Shown here: in pieces, positions 18,298 to 26,266 of the stretch
Numbering within the stretch: position 1 is the stretch's first letter
How the letters are laid out: each line of letters begins with the position of its first letter
Assembly (NCBI GenBank): GCA_016743235.1
Contig: VRZD01000021.1
Span: 58,906 to 122,905, forward strand
Length of the DNA: 64,000 nt
Reading direction: 5' to 3'
Source of the DNA: Pantanalinema sp. GBBB05
GTDB lineage: Bacteria > Cyanobacteriota > Cyanobacteriia > Leptolyngbyales > Leptolyngbyaceae
The notes under the pieces: generated by a model
What the model was told of the DNA's origin: nothing
The model's input: the letters and a program-made list of their open reading frames with translations, nothing else
Databases searched by the model: none
Made by a program: the position numbers and the translations under genes

Positions 18298-19581
18298 CTA
18301 GCACAGCCAGCCTGGACGAGTTAAGGGCAGATTCCAGTGCCGATCGGACTGCTTCCGCAAGAGAATCTGGTACAGTCCCGTATGGTTGTGCTCGAATGCC
18401 AGGGCTGAACCAATCAGGTAAAGTCGCCAGAGCTGAACCTGGCGATCGCCGATTAGCCCAGCCAGTTCCGCGATCGCTTGATCGAAATTGGCTATCCAAT
18501 GCCGTAATGTCATGGCATAGTGAGGTCGCCAGGCATCCACATCAACAATTTCCCATCCAGCATCTTCCATTGCGGTCACCGTGGTCGATAACCGGACAAG
18601 TTCACCATTGGGAAAAATATACCGATTAATAAACCGTTCTCCGATCGTGTTGCCATGCCCGTCACGAGTGGCATTAATACCATGATTGAGGAATAAGCCA
18701 CCAGGCTTTAGTACCGACATGATGTGGTTGAAATAGACGGGATAATTCTTGCGCCCAATGTGTTCGATAATGCCAATGGCAACTGCTTTGTCAAAAGTGG
18801 GCTGTTGTGGTAATTCTCGATAATCGCGCAATTCAACCTGGAGGCGATCGCCCATTCCCTCTGCCTCAATCTGTTGGTGATTAAAGGCAACTTGTTCTGC
18901 ACTAAGAGTGATGCCATAGCCGGTGACACCATAATGTTTTACTGCCCATCTCAGCAGGGCGCCCCAGCCACAACCCGCATCGAGTAAGGTTTCTCCGGGT
19001 TGTAATCGTAGTTTCCGGCAAATTAAATCTAATTTTGCGGTTTGTGCCTCGGCTAGGCTCATGTCAGCACTGTCATAATGAGCACAGGTATACACCAACT
19101 GAGGATCAAGCCAGTGTTGGTAAAAGTCATTGCCTACGTCGTAATGATATTGAATGGAAGCGCGATCGTGCTTGGGGCTACGAGCTACCTGGTATGGTTG
19201 AGCCGTGACTAACTCACCGGATGGTAGCGCTGGGAGAGTCCATGCTTCTAGCCATGCCCGCAGTTGCTGATTAGCACTGATCTGAATGCTCGCTAAGTGT
19301 CTAAACAGCAGAATTAAGCTATCTAGTGACCCAGAAAAATCGAACAAGCCATTTAAATAAGTATCAACGAAAACTAATAAATCACGTTGCAGCAGCACCG
19401 CTCGAATGATTCCTGGATGTTGGATCTGTAATACTAACGACAATGAGGAATCAGTTGTACCAATAACTTGAATTCGGTCTTGGTTCCATAAGTTGATACA
19501 GCACGTAAATGGTAGTCTTGCCTGCACTAAACCTTCATGGATTAGAGTGTGAATTCCTACAGGAACAGAAGGTAATTTCAT
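18298..19581 (-). CDS. Cyclopropane-fatty-acyl-phospholipid synthase-like methyltransferase
   Basis: 427 residues, slightly longer than E. coli Cfa (382). An N-terminal lipid-binding region (~1-110) is followed by the SAM-binding motif LDAGCGWGALLRWA near residue 200, then GIGIIEHIG and FLNHGI, as in CFA and mycolic acid synthases. By family it adds a methylene or methyl group from SAM across a cis double bond of a membrane lipid acyl chain. It is the last gene of a three-gene run with the flavoprotein (39-base gap) and the LRAT-like gene, inside the lipid locus, so its substrate may be the acyl chain of that lipid. Methylation without ring closure is an alternative. Confidence 0.82.
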   Translation of the reverse strand: MKLPSVPVGIHTLIHEGLVQARLPFTCCINLWNQDRIQVIGTTDSSLSLVLQIQHPGIIRAVLLQRDLLVFVDTYLNGLFDFSGSLDSLILLFRHLASIQISANQQLRAWLEAWTLPALPSGELVTAQPYQVARSPKHDRASIQYHYDVGNDFYQHWLDPQLVYTCAHYDSADMSLAEAQTAKLDLICRKLRLQPGETLLDAGCGWGALLRWAVKHYGVTGYGITLSAEQVAFNHQQIEAEGMGDRLQVELRDYRELPQQPTFDKAVAIGIIEHIGRKNYPVYFNHIMSVLKPGGLFLNHGINATRDGHGNTIGERFINRYIFPNGELVRLSTTVTAMEDAGWEIVDVDAWRPHYAMTLRHWIANFDQAIAELAGLIGDRQVQLWRLYLIGSALAFEHNHTGLYQILLRKQSDRHWNLPLTRPGWLC

Positions 19582-19620
19582 ACTTTAACCCATGACAACA
19601 CAAACTGAATTTCAGTCATA

Positions 19621-20604
19621 TTACGCTTTAATATAGGACCTTAAAGCTAACGCTGGAAATCGTGGTTTACTGCATAATACAGCTTTGTTGTACTGCCCTT
19701 GTCCCATAATGTCATTCGCTACTAGTAGCCCACTTTCAACCGCAGGGCTAATTCCTTCCCCTAAATCGACAGAAGCTAATCCAGCGGAGTCACCAATTAA
19801 AAAGCAATTGTCTTGCTTCACTGCTCCTGATTCTGTAAACACGTAGTAACCATGACTGGAGACAGATACTGATTGCGCTGTGGCTTGATCTAAGAGTTTA
19901 CGATCGACTAAATCATTCAGAAACCAGCGAAAATGCTGCTGAATACTAGTTTTCGATTTAGCAAAGTAGGAACTATAGCCACCTAACCCAATATTTAAGA
20001 ATCCATTGCCTTTCGGCACATACCAGGCATAGCCACCTAAACCGTGAAACCGAAAGAAGAGATGAGTAAAGTCATCTCGTTGTGGATACTCAAATTCTTT
20101 TTCTTGGGTCAGAATCTGGGCCGTTTTAGCGCGTTGCTCGGGAAAAAACCGCCGCCTGACCGGGCAAGCTGTTCCTCCCGCACCGACCAAATAACGACAC
20201 ATATATTGGTGATCAAGGATATAACGATCGTCCTGCTGCTCAATTTTCTTCACGGTATGGGTTACCACTGGAGCCTGGGAACGTTGAAGTAACCAATGAT
20301 CAAATTCTACCCGTCGAATTGAATAGTCTGCCCGCCAAGCGGTTGCCCAACTGCCCACGATCGGAAAGGGGATGGGAGCCACATACATTTTGGGCTGTAA
20401 CTTCAACATGGCATGAGGATATTGCTCCGGGGTAAACTCTAGATGCTTTAAAACAGCCGCAGAAATCCAACCAGCACAAAGCTTGACTCGGGGAAAAGGG
20501 TCTTTATCAATGACTAACACTTCACGTCCGTGCTGTTGCAGCCGCCAGGCACAGCTACTACCCGCTGGACCGCCACCCACAATAATAGTTTCGTAAAATT
20601 TCAT
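19621..20604 (-). CDS. Geranylgeranyl-reductase-family FAD oxidoreductase
   Basis: 327 residues. The N-terminal FAD motif (IIVGGGPAGSSCAW) is followed by VIDKDPFPRVKLCAGW, a signature of the geranylgeranyl reductase family, and by the second FAD motif FLIGDSAGLASVDLGEGI near residue 275. Family members reduce isoprenoid double bonds or act as halogenases/hydroxylases on lipid-like substrates; it is shorter than chlorophyll ChlP (~400). Its start ATG overlaps the stop of the upstream LRAT-like gene (ATGA), which shows tight translational coupling. In this context it may reduce or hydroxylate the lipid made by the locus; the substrate is unknown. Confidence 0.75.
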   Translation of the reverse strand: MKFYETIIVGGGPAGSSCAWRLQQHGREVLVIDKDPFPRVKLCAGWISAAVLKHLEFTPEQYPHAMLKLQPKMYVAPIPFPIVGSWATAWRADYSIRRVEFDHWLLQRSQAPVVTHTVKKIEQQDDRYILDHQYMCRYLVGAGGTACPVRRRFFPEQRAKTAQILTQEKEFEYPQRDDFTHLFFRFHGLGGYAWYVPKGNGFLNIGLGGYSSYFAKSKTSIQQHFRWFLNDLVDRKLLDQATAQSVSVSSHGYYVFTESGAVKQDNCFLIGDSAGLASVDLGEGISPAVESGLLVANDIMGQGQYNKAVLCSKPRFPALALRSYIKA

Positions 20605-21005
20605 AATTTATTAACTGGAAAGTCCTTCAGCGATCGCAGATGATCAAAAAACACCCAAAACAGTTTATGGGAGTGCTTCATCGGCTGCCAACTGAAATGT
20701 TTCCCAGTCTTACACCAGTTGGCAAAATGTTCACAGTTATTCAAAAAGAAGTTATAATCTTTCTCCCCTAAACGACTTTCTGCCCGCTGAATAACCACAT
20801 CAGGGAGTAAGCAAACTTTGTAATATTTGGTATAAAGTTGCCGACCCGCCGTAAAAGTTGTCATGGAGGTTCGAGCAATTTCGGGTTCACTAAGTTTTTG
20901 ATAATGAATCACTGTATCATCACCACAATCAATGCCGTGGTGTTCGTAAACATTGCTAGTTTTCCAAACGTCACGAATTGTGTAAATTTGATCGCCCTTA
21001 GCCAT
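20601..21005 (-). CDS. LRAT/NlpC-P60-type thiol acyltransferase-like protein
   Basis: 134 residues. It carries the two signature blocks of the lecithin-retinol acyltransferase (LRAT) domain: VYEHHGIDCGDDTVIH with catalytic-type His23 and a second His34, and NNCEHFANWCKTG with nucleophile Cys91. LRAT and PLAAT proteins transfer an acyl chain from a phospholipid sn-1 position through an acyl-cysteine to an acceptor; PLAAT enzymes can acylate amines. No signal peptide; a hydrophobic C-terminal patch (KLFWVFFDHL) may touch the membrane. It heads a three-gene run, divergent from the acyl-AMP ligase at 21135. As no ceramide synthase is visible, it is a candidate N-acyltransferase (inference). A lipid hydrolase role is possible. 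Confidence 0.72.
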   Translation of the reverse strand: MAKGDQIYTIRDVWKTSNVYEHHGIDCGDDTVIHYQKLSEPEIARTSMTTFTAGRQLYTKYYKVCLLPDVVIQRAESRLGEKDYNFFLNNCEHFANWCKTGKHFSWQPMKHSHKLFWVFFDHLRSLKDFPVNKL

Positions 21006-21134
21006 CTCACAGGTTGCTTTCTTGGGGACAAGAGGTGATTTACAATTTCGGTAATTTTTCTGTAGGAATCATCTCTGGCGCATAGCATACAGTATCATTC
21101 TCAAGCTGATGTCAATCTTAATAAGGTTGTTATA

Positions 21135-22958
21135 GTGCTACTCCCCTCCTACCATTCTCTGATTGACCTGCTCCACGATCGCGCTCACCAGCAACCCCAC
21201 AGTAGAGCATTTACGTTTCTTAAGGATGGGGAGCTAGAGTCAGGCTATTTTACCTATCAAGCGCTGGATCAGCAGGCTCGGGCTATTGCCACTCATCTCC
21301 AGGCTGTGGCGGCGGTGGGCGATCGAGTGTTGCTAGTTTACCCGTTCAATACCTGTTTAGAGTTTATTGCCGCCTTGTTTGGTTGCTTCTATGCAGGGAT
21401 GATCGCCGTTCCGATCAGACCACCGCAAAAAGCGGAAGAATGGGCAGATTTTGGCTTTCGTCAGCAGGAATGCCAGGTACAGCTTGCTCTTACAACTACT
21501 GGGCTGGTGGATAAGTTACACATGGCGTGGTTGGAGTGGTCAAATCAGACCTCAGATCAGTTACTACAGCCAGAAAAGCTGTCATGGATAGCGACGGATC
21601 AACCTGCCTTAGATGCCGCATCCAGTTGGCAAAAACCAACGATCGATGCGGATGCGATCGCCTATTTTCAATATACATCTGGGTCAACAGGGGTGCCAAA
21701 AGCCGTTGTAATTACCCACGATAATGTGTTGCAAAATTGCATTAATTTTCAGTATGCCTTTCCTGAACTTAACTTCCGTGGACTCAATTGGTTGCCTCTG
21801 ACCCATGACATGGGTTTAGTCGCTGGCATTATGCAAACGCTGTATGCTGGAGCGGAAACGTATTTAATGTCACCGATCGCCGTGTTTCAGAATCCCAGTC
21901 GTTGGCTTCAGGCAATTTCCACCTACAAACCAACGATTAGTGGTGGTCCCAATTTTATCTATGATCTTTGTGTGCAGCGGGTAAAACCAGAACAATTACC
22001 CAACCTTGACTTAAGTAGTTGGGAGATCGCCGGAAATGGAGCAGAACCCATCCGCCCTGAAACCCTAGAACGGTTTGCTGAGGTGTTTTCACCCTATGGT
22101 TTCCGTTATGAAGCCTTTTACCTGTCCTATGGCATGGCAGAGGCAACCCTGGTAATTTCCGGTGGTAGACCACCACAGCCTGCAACGATCCCATTTTTAG
22201 ACAAGCAAGCCTTAGAACAGCATCGAGTCATGTTGGGGTTGCAAACCGAACCGGGTGCCAGACCCGCTGTGAGCTGTGGCAATGCCTGGCATCGCAATCG
22301 CGTAGTCATTGTAGATCCCAACACACTAACCGCTTGTTCTTCCGATGGGATTGGAGAAATTTGGGTGCAAGGGGCAGGATTGAGCCGGATGTATTGGCAG
22401 CGTCCCGAACAAACTGAGCAGACCTTTCAAGCCTATTTATCCGATACTGGCGAGGGTCCCTTTCTGAGAACAGGGGATTTGGGATTTATTCACAATGGCG
22501 AAGTGTTTATTACGGGTCGGTTAAAGGACATGATGATTTTTTGGGGATTAAACTTCTATCCCCAAACCCTAGAACAAACAGCAGAAAAAAGTCATCCAGC
22601 GCTAGTACCCAATGGCGGTGCGGCTTTCTCAGTTGAGCTAGAAGGCGAAGAACGGCTGGTACTGATGCAGGAGATCGATCGCACCACCCTCCGCCAATTA
22701 AATCCAGCCCAAGTAGAGGAAATTATCGGCGCCATGCGGCAGGCGATCGTGAGTGAACATTTAGTGGATGTGTATGCGATTGCCTTGTTGAAACCGGGGA
22801 CATTACCGAAAACTCCCAGTGGTAAAGTCCAACGTCATCGCTGTCGAGCCCAGTTTCTCAGTGGTACAGTGGCAGCGGTGGCGGAGTGGTCTGCCCCTGC
22901 CCCAGAACGGCTCAACCCCACCGATCTCGTACAGTTATCAGGGATTCAAGAAGCCTGA
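21135..22958 (+). CDS. Stand-alone fatty-acyl-AMP ligase (FAAL)
   Basis: 607 residues from a GTG start. The ANL-superfamily P-loop FQYTSGSTGVPKAVVITH near residue 180, the segment GGPNFIYDLCVQRVKPEQLP and the pattern LDLSSWEIAGNGAEPIRPET are typical of FAALs, not acyl-CoA ligases. The C-terminal catalytic Lys lies in LPKTPSGKVQRHR. By family it makes fatty acyl-adenylate and loads it on an acyl carrier protein. It has no fused ACP; the nearest ACP is in the fusion protein at 26250-29555, whose own FAAL domain is clearly homologous. It starts a plus-strand unit with a glycosyltransferase only three bases downstream and is divergent from the LRAT-like gene. Confidence 0.9.
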   Translation: MLLPSYHSLIDLLHDRAHQQPHSRAFTFLKDGELESGYFTYQALDQQARAIATHLQAVAAVGDRVLLVYPFNTCLEFIAALFGCFYAGMIAVPIRPPQKAEEWADFGFRQQECQVQLALTTTGLVDKLHMAWLEWSNQTSDQLLQPEKLSWIATDQPALDAASSWQKPTIDADAIAYFQYTSGSTGVPKAVVITHDNVLQNCINFQYAFPELNFRGLNWLPLTHDMGLVAGIMQTLYAGAETYLMSPIAVFQNPSRWLQAISTYKPTISGGPNFIYDLCVQRVKPEQLPNLDLSSWEIAGNGAEPIRPETLERFAEVFSPYGFRYEAFYLSYGMAEATLVISGGRPPQPATIPFLDKQALEQHRVMLGLQTEPGARPAVSCGNAWHRNRVVIVDPNTLTACSSDGIGEIWVQGAGLSRMYWQRPEQTEQTFQAYLSDTGEGPFLRTGDLGFIHNGEVFITGRLKDMMIFWGLNFYPQTLEQTAEKSHPALVPNGGAAFSVELEGEERLVLMQEIDRTTLRQLNPAQVEEIIGAMRQAIVSEHLVDVYAIALLKPGTLPKTPSGKVQRHRCRAQFLSGTVAAVAEWSAPAPERLNPTDLVQLSGIQEA

Positions 22959-22961
22959 GCC

Positions 22962-24263
22962 ATGCATGGAATGTTCGATGCCAACCCTGACCAGCCTAAA
23001 GTTCTGATCATCTACGAGCGATCGGGAATGGGCCATGAAGTGATGGCAACGATTTTGGCTGAACAAATCCTCCCAAATGCTGAGGTTGAAATCGTTAAGT
23101 CCACTATTACTGAACTACTGCAAGACCCATTCAGTGAATGGTTAACCAAAACTTGGGTGGCTGCCTGGAACTTCTTCATGCGTCACAACTGGAGCAACGT
23201 TGCAGATGCCCTAATTAATTATGGAATGCGCTTGCTGTTATTGCCGATCGGTGAAGTTAGTGCTGTCAAGGCAGTCCATCAGGCACTAGACCAACTTGCA
23301 CCGGATATTTTGATTTGTACAGCTGACACTGCTGGGAAGTGTTTAGGCAGTTGGGCGAAAGCACAGCAGATTCCCTTTTTCCTCATCATCACGGACTTAT
23401 CAATTTTTATTGACTTGGTTTCTCCAGACGCAATTCACCTTTGCTATTTTCCTGAAACCGTCACAGCAATTCATAGCTTTCCGTTAACGCTTACCTACTG
23501 GTCAAGCGAGTTAAACCGCTCTAGCAGCCTATTTAGCAAGCTCCAGTTTATTGGTCGATACCTGCATGATTTTGTAATTCATTATGCGCAAAACAGAATT
23601 TATCGAAATATCGATCGCAATTACCCATCTCAAAATCAGGTTGCTTGTCAAGTTATTGGACCCTTGCGAGAAGCCAAACACTTTACACCTCGAAACCAGA
23701 AAACGCTACGGAGGCAATTCGACTTACCACCCACCGCGACTTGTATTCTCGTCATCAGTGGTAGCTTGGGGGGGCACTTCTGCATCAAATCTCTGAAAGC
23801 TCTACAGCAGCTAACATTCGGTGATGGAGTGGTAATCGTTGCTTGTGGGCAAGATCAGCCTCTGCGCACCAAGGTCGATCGCCTAGCTGCCCAAACTCCA
23901 AATTGCCAGGTGCGATCGCTAGGATTTGTGGATAATTTGCATGAATGGATGTCGGCGGTAGATGTGGTTTTGGCACGTCCCTCGGCTGGTGTTTTGCTAG
24001 AAGCATTGCTAGCGCGTACTCCCCTACTGTTACCAAACCATGCCGCCGCTAACGATCGGGGAGCCGTTAGTTTTGTCGAAAACCATCAACTAGGAGAATG
24101 CTTTCGCAATTGGCAAGATTTGCAGCTAAAACTCGATCGTTTGCTCAATGAAAAAGCCCACTATCAACGTCGAATCGATGCATTGCTGAAAAACTATCCA
24201 TCAACCTTTGAGGCACAACGCATTCACTTACGTCAGATTCTACTCAATTCACTTAGGCGTTGA
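22962..24263 (+). CDS. MGDG-synthase-like (GT28) glycosyltransferase
   Basis: 433 residues. The N-terminal domain begins with VLIIYERSGMGHEVMA, the Gly-rich loop and His of MGDG-synthase/processive diacylglycerol glycosyltransferases. The C-terminal GT28 domain has VISGSLGGHF and the nucleotide-sugar motif VDVVLARPSAGVLLEALLARTPLLLP. By family it transfers a hexose from UDP-sugar to a lipid acceptor at the cytoplasmic membrane face. The gene starts three bases after the FAAL stop, so the two are co-translated. Its 3' end overlaps the convergent glycosyltransferase gene by 15 bases. The acceptor is inferred to be the lipid of this locus. Confidence 0.78.
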   Translation: MHGMFDANPDQPKVLIIYERSGMGHEVMATILAEQILPNAEVEIVKSTITELLQDPFSEWLTKTWVAAWNFFMRHNWSNVADALINYGMRLLLLPIGEVSAVKAVHQALDQLAPDILICTADTAGKCLGSWAKAQQIPFFLIITDLSIFIDLVSPDAIHLCYFPETVTAIHSFPLTLTYWSSELNRSSSLFSKLQFIGRYLHDFVIHYAQNRIYRNIDRNYPSQNQVACQVIGPLREAKHFTPRNQKTLRRQFDLPPTATCILVISGSLGGHFCIKSLKALQQLTFGDGVVIVACGQDQPLRTKVDRLAAQTPNCQVRSLGFVDNLHEWMSAVDVVLARPSAGVLLEALLARTPLLLPNHAAANDRGAVSFVENHQLGECFRNWQDLQLKLDRLLNEKAHYQRRIDALLKNYPSTFEAQRIHLRQILLNSLRR

Positions 24264-25415
24264 ATGATGATCAAGAATTTGCTGCAAGACATCCGCCACC
24301 TCAAACACTGCCTGATTCTGAATGGCTGTCACGTTTGCCTGATAACGCCTCCAAGTTTCAGGTTCTAAAAGTTGGGCAACCGCTGGAGCAATTTTGCGAA
24401 AACTAGGAATAGTCAGGCCAACTTGTTTTTCTTCAATCCATTCAGCGTTATAGCGTTCATTCAGCAGAGTAGAGTGATTGCGTTCCACAATCATCGGTAA
24501 ATCCATGACAATAGCTTCACTAATGCTGATTGAACCTGGTTTACCAATAAAAAAATCAGCTAGGCTCATAAAGTAAGGGACATCATTGGTAAATTCTTGG
24601 ATATGTTGACGTAACTGCGTTGGACGATCGTTGAGTGCTTGGGCGAGTTTCTGGTTAGAGCCACAGAGAAAAATCAGTTGAATCTCATCACTCATCGGTT
24701 CTAACAACTGAGCTATCTCCGACATCGTCCAACAGCCTTTTGCCCCAAACGAGATAATTCCAGTTTTACGATCGGGATCTAAGCCCAACTGTTGCCTTTC
24801 TGCGCGGCGGCGATCTTTAGCCAGAGGTCGATAGAATTGAGGATGCACAACCATGCCAGAGGTTTGCACAATATACGGTTCAGCGACACCGAGAGACCGG
24901 GCTTGCTCAGTAGCCTGGCTAGTCCCGCAGACAAAATAGCTTTTGGTTGCTGGTTCAATCCAAAAATGGGGAGGACAATCCGCAAAATCTGTTAGGATAG
25001 TCACCATTGGAGTCCCAGGCTGAACACGTTGTAAACTTTCCCATAAGCCCCGATTTCGTAAAGGCACTAGTGAAATGACTAAATCTAGTGAGGATTGCTG
25101 TTGCCAAAGGCGTTCACCCAATTTAACTCCGATTGAATAAAGCAGACGCACTAACACTTTATCAATCTGCATCGTTGTCGGGTGCAACCATGTCCAGCCT
25201 TGGCTAATCATCAAATTATATATGCCATTTGGCTCTAGCTTAAATATATTTCTGGAAGGATCTAATGAGGCTAACAATTCACCAATATCAGTGACCTGAA
25301 TCTGCCAAGGACGGTGTTGTTGCTGAGCGATCGCTTGTATGGCATTTAAGGTGGCATGATGCCCACCCCCAGCCCCTAGCGTGAGAATATGTAATGAAAA
25401 AATCTTGTCTCGCAT
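24249..25415 (-). CDS. Second MGDG-synthase-like (GT28) glycosyltransferase
   Basis: 388 residues. The N-terminal ILTLGAGGGHHATLNAI matches the lipid-acceptor loop of MGDG synthases, and the C-terminal half has GIISFGAKGCW and FFIGKPGSISISEAIVMDLPMIV, the UDP-sugar-binding region of GT28. It is only distantly similar to the convergent paralogue at 22962-24263. It is the last gene of a six-gene minus-strand run (DevC, DevA, DevB, FAAL-ACP-SPT, reductase, this gene), 26 bases after the reductase stop, so it likely glycosylates the lipid made by that run. The sugar is not deducible. Confidence 0.78.
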   Translation of the reverse strand: MRDKIFSLHILTLGAGGGHHATLNAIQAIAQQQHRPWQIQVTDIGELLASLDPSRNIFKLEPNGIYNLMISQGWTWLHPTTMQIDKVLVRLLYSIGVKLGERLWQQQSSLDLVISLVPLRNRGLWESLQRVQPGTPMVTILTDFADCPPHFWIEPATKSYFVCGTSQATEQARSLGVAEPYIVQTSGMVVHPQFYRPLAKDRRRAERQQLGLDPDRKTGIISFGAKGCWTMSEIAQLLEPMSDEIQLIFLCGSNQKLAQALNDRPTQLRQHIQEFTNDVPYFMSLADFFIGKPGSISISEAIVMDLPMIVERNHSTLLNERYNAEWIEEKQVGLTIPSFRKIAPAVAQLLEPETWRRYQANVTAIQNQAVFEVADVLQQILDHHSTPK

Positions 25416-25441
25416 TAATGTTCATCCTTCACCTAAAGAGT

Positions 25442-26266
25442 TTATGTCTCGAAATTACTGCGAACTCTCATAACAATGCGGTCAAAATACCATTGTAGTA
25501 ACGGAGAGCATAAACTGTGGAATCGCATCAGCAAACTCATCTCCATCCCTGGTGAAATCGAGAATGCCTGGCGTTCTACCCCTTGTAAAATTGCTCGGGC
25601 AGCGTGGTCTGCGGTGATTGTTTGGGCTGATGCCGTGATGTGTTTAGTTTCAACGGGCTTAGTTTTGTTTTCGATCTCCAGTTGAGGTGTCTCAGTATCG
25701 GGTGGATAAACAATCGAAAGCTGGAGTCCAGCGACTTTCAGTTCTCCTCGCAATGATTCTGCCAGTCCCCGAACTGCAAACTTACTGGGACTATAAGGAG
25801 TGTACCCATACAAGCCAATTAGTCCAGCCCCCGAGGAGATCACCACAATATGCCCCTTGCCCTGCTGCATCATGCTCGGGAGCGCTGCTTTAATGCAGTA
25901 GAGTGTCCCCCAGTAATTCACACCCATTGTCTGTTCAAAAATTGCGATCGGGAGTTCAGCAAAGTACCCAGGATGAGCTATCCCAGCCGCCGTAATTAGT
26001 AAATCCGGTGCACCGAGCTGCGCTATGGCAACTGAGATCACCTGTTCTACTTGTTTTTGTTCAGACACATCTGCTACAAGCACAACAACTTGTTGATCGG
26101 GATGGAGTTTCAGGAGTTCCAACTCTGCTTCAACAGCATCAAGCTTAGTCTGAGTTCGGGCAATGATGCAGACATTACTCCCCGATCGCACCAACTGTTG
26201 AGCGATCGCTCGACCAATGCCACTAGAGCCACCGGTAATCAGAGCATGATTATACGTCTTCGTCAT
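25442..26266 (-). CDS. 3-ketodihydrosphingosine-reductase-like SDR
   Basis: 274 residues. The NAD(P) motif is ITGGSSGIGRA (residues 10-20), NAG appears as ITAAGIAHP, and the catalytic YxxxK is YSPSK. Outside the generic SDR core it shares YPPDTETP and a hydrophobic C-terminus (GMEMSLLMRFHSLCSPLLQW) with eukaryotic KDSR/FVT1, which reduces 3-ketosphinganine to sphinganine with NADPH. The start overlaps the end of the FAAL-ACP-SPT gene by 17 bases. This pairing with an SPT-like enzyme strongly supports the assignment, although no biochemical proof is possible here. A general 3-ketoacyl-lipid reductase is the alternative. Confidence 0.82.
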   Translation of the reverse strand: MTKTYNHALITGGSSGIGRAIAQQLVRSGSNVCIIARTQTKLDAVEAELELLKLHPDQQVVVLVADVSEQKQVEQVISVAIAQLGAPDLLITAAGIAHPGYFAELPIAIFEQTMGVNYWGTLYCIKAALPSMMQQGKGHIVVISSGAGLIGLYGYTPYSPSKFAVRGLAESLRGELKVAGLQLSIVYPPDTETPQLEIENKTKPVETKHITASAQTITADHAARAILQGVERQAFSISPGMEMSLLMRFHSLCSPLLQWYFDRIVMRVRSNFET

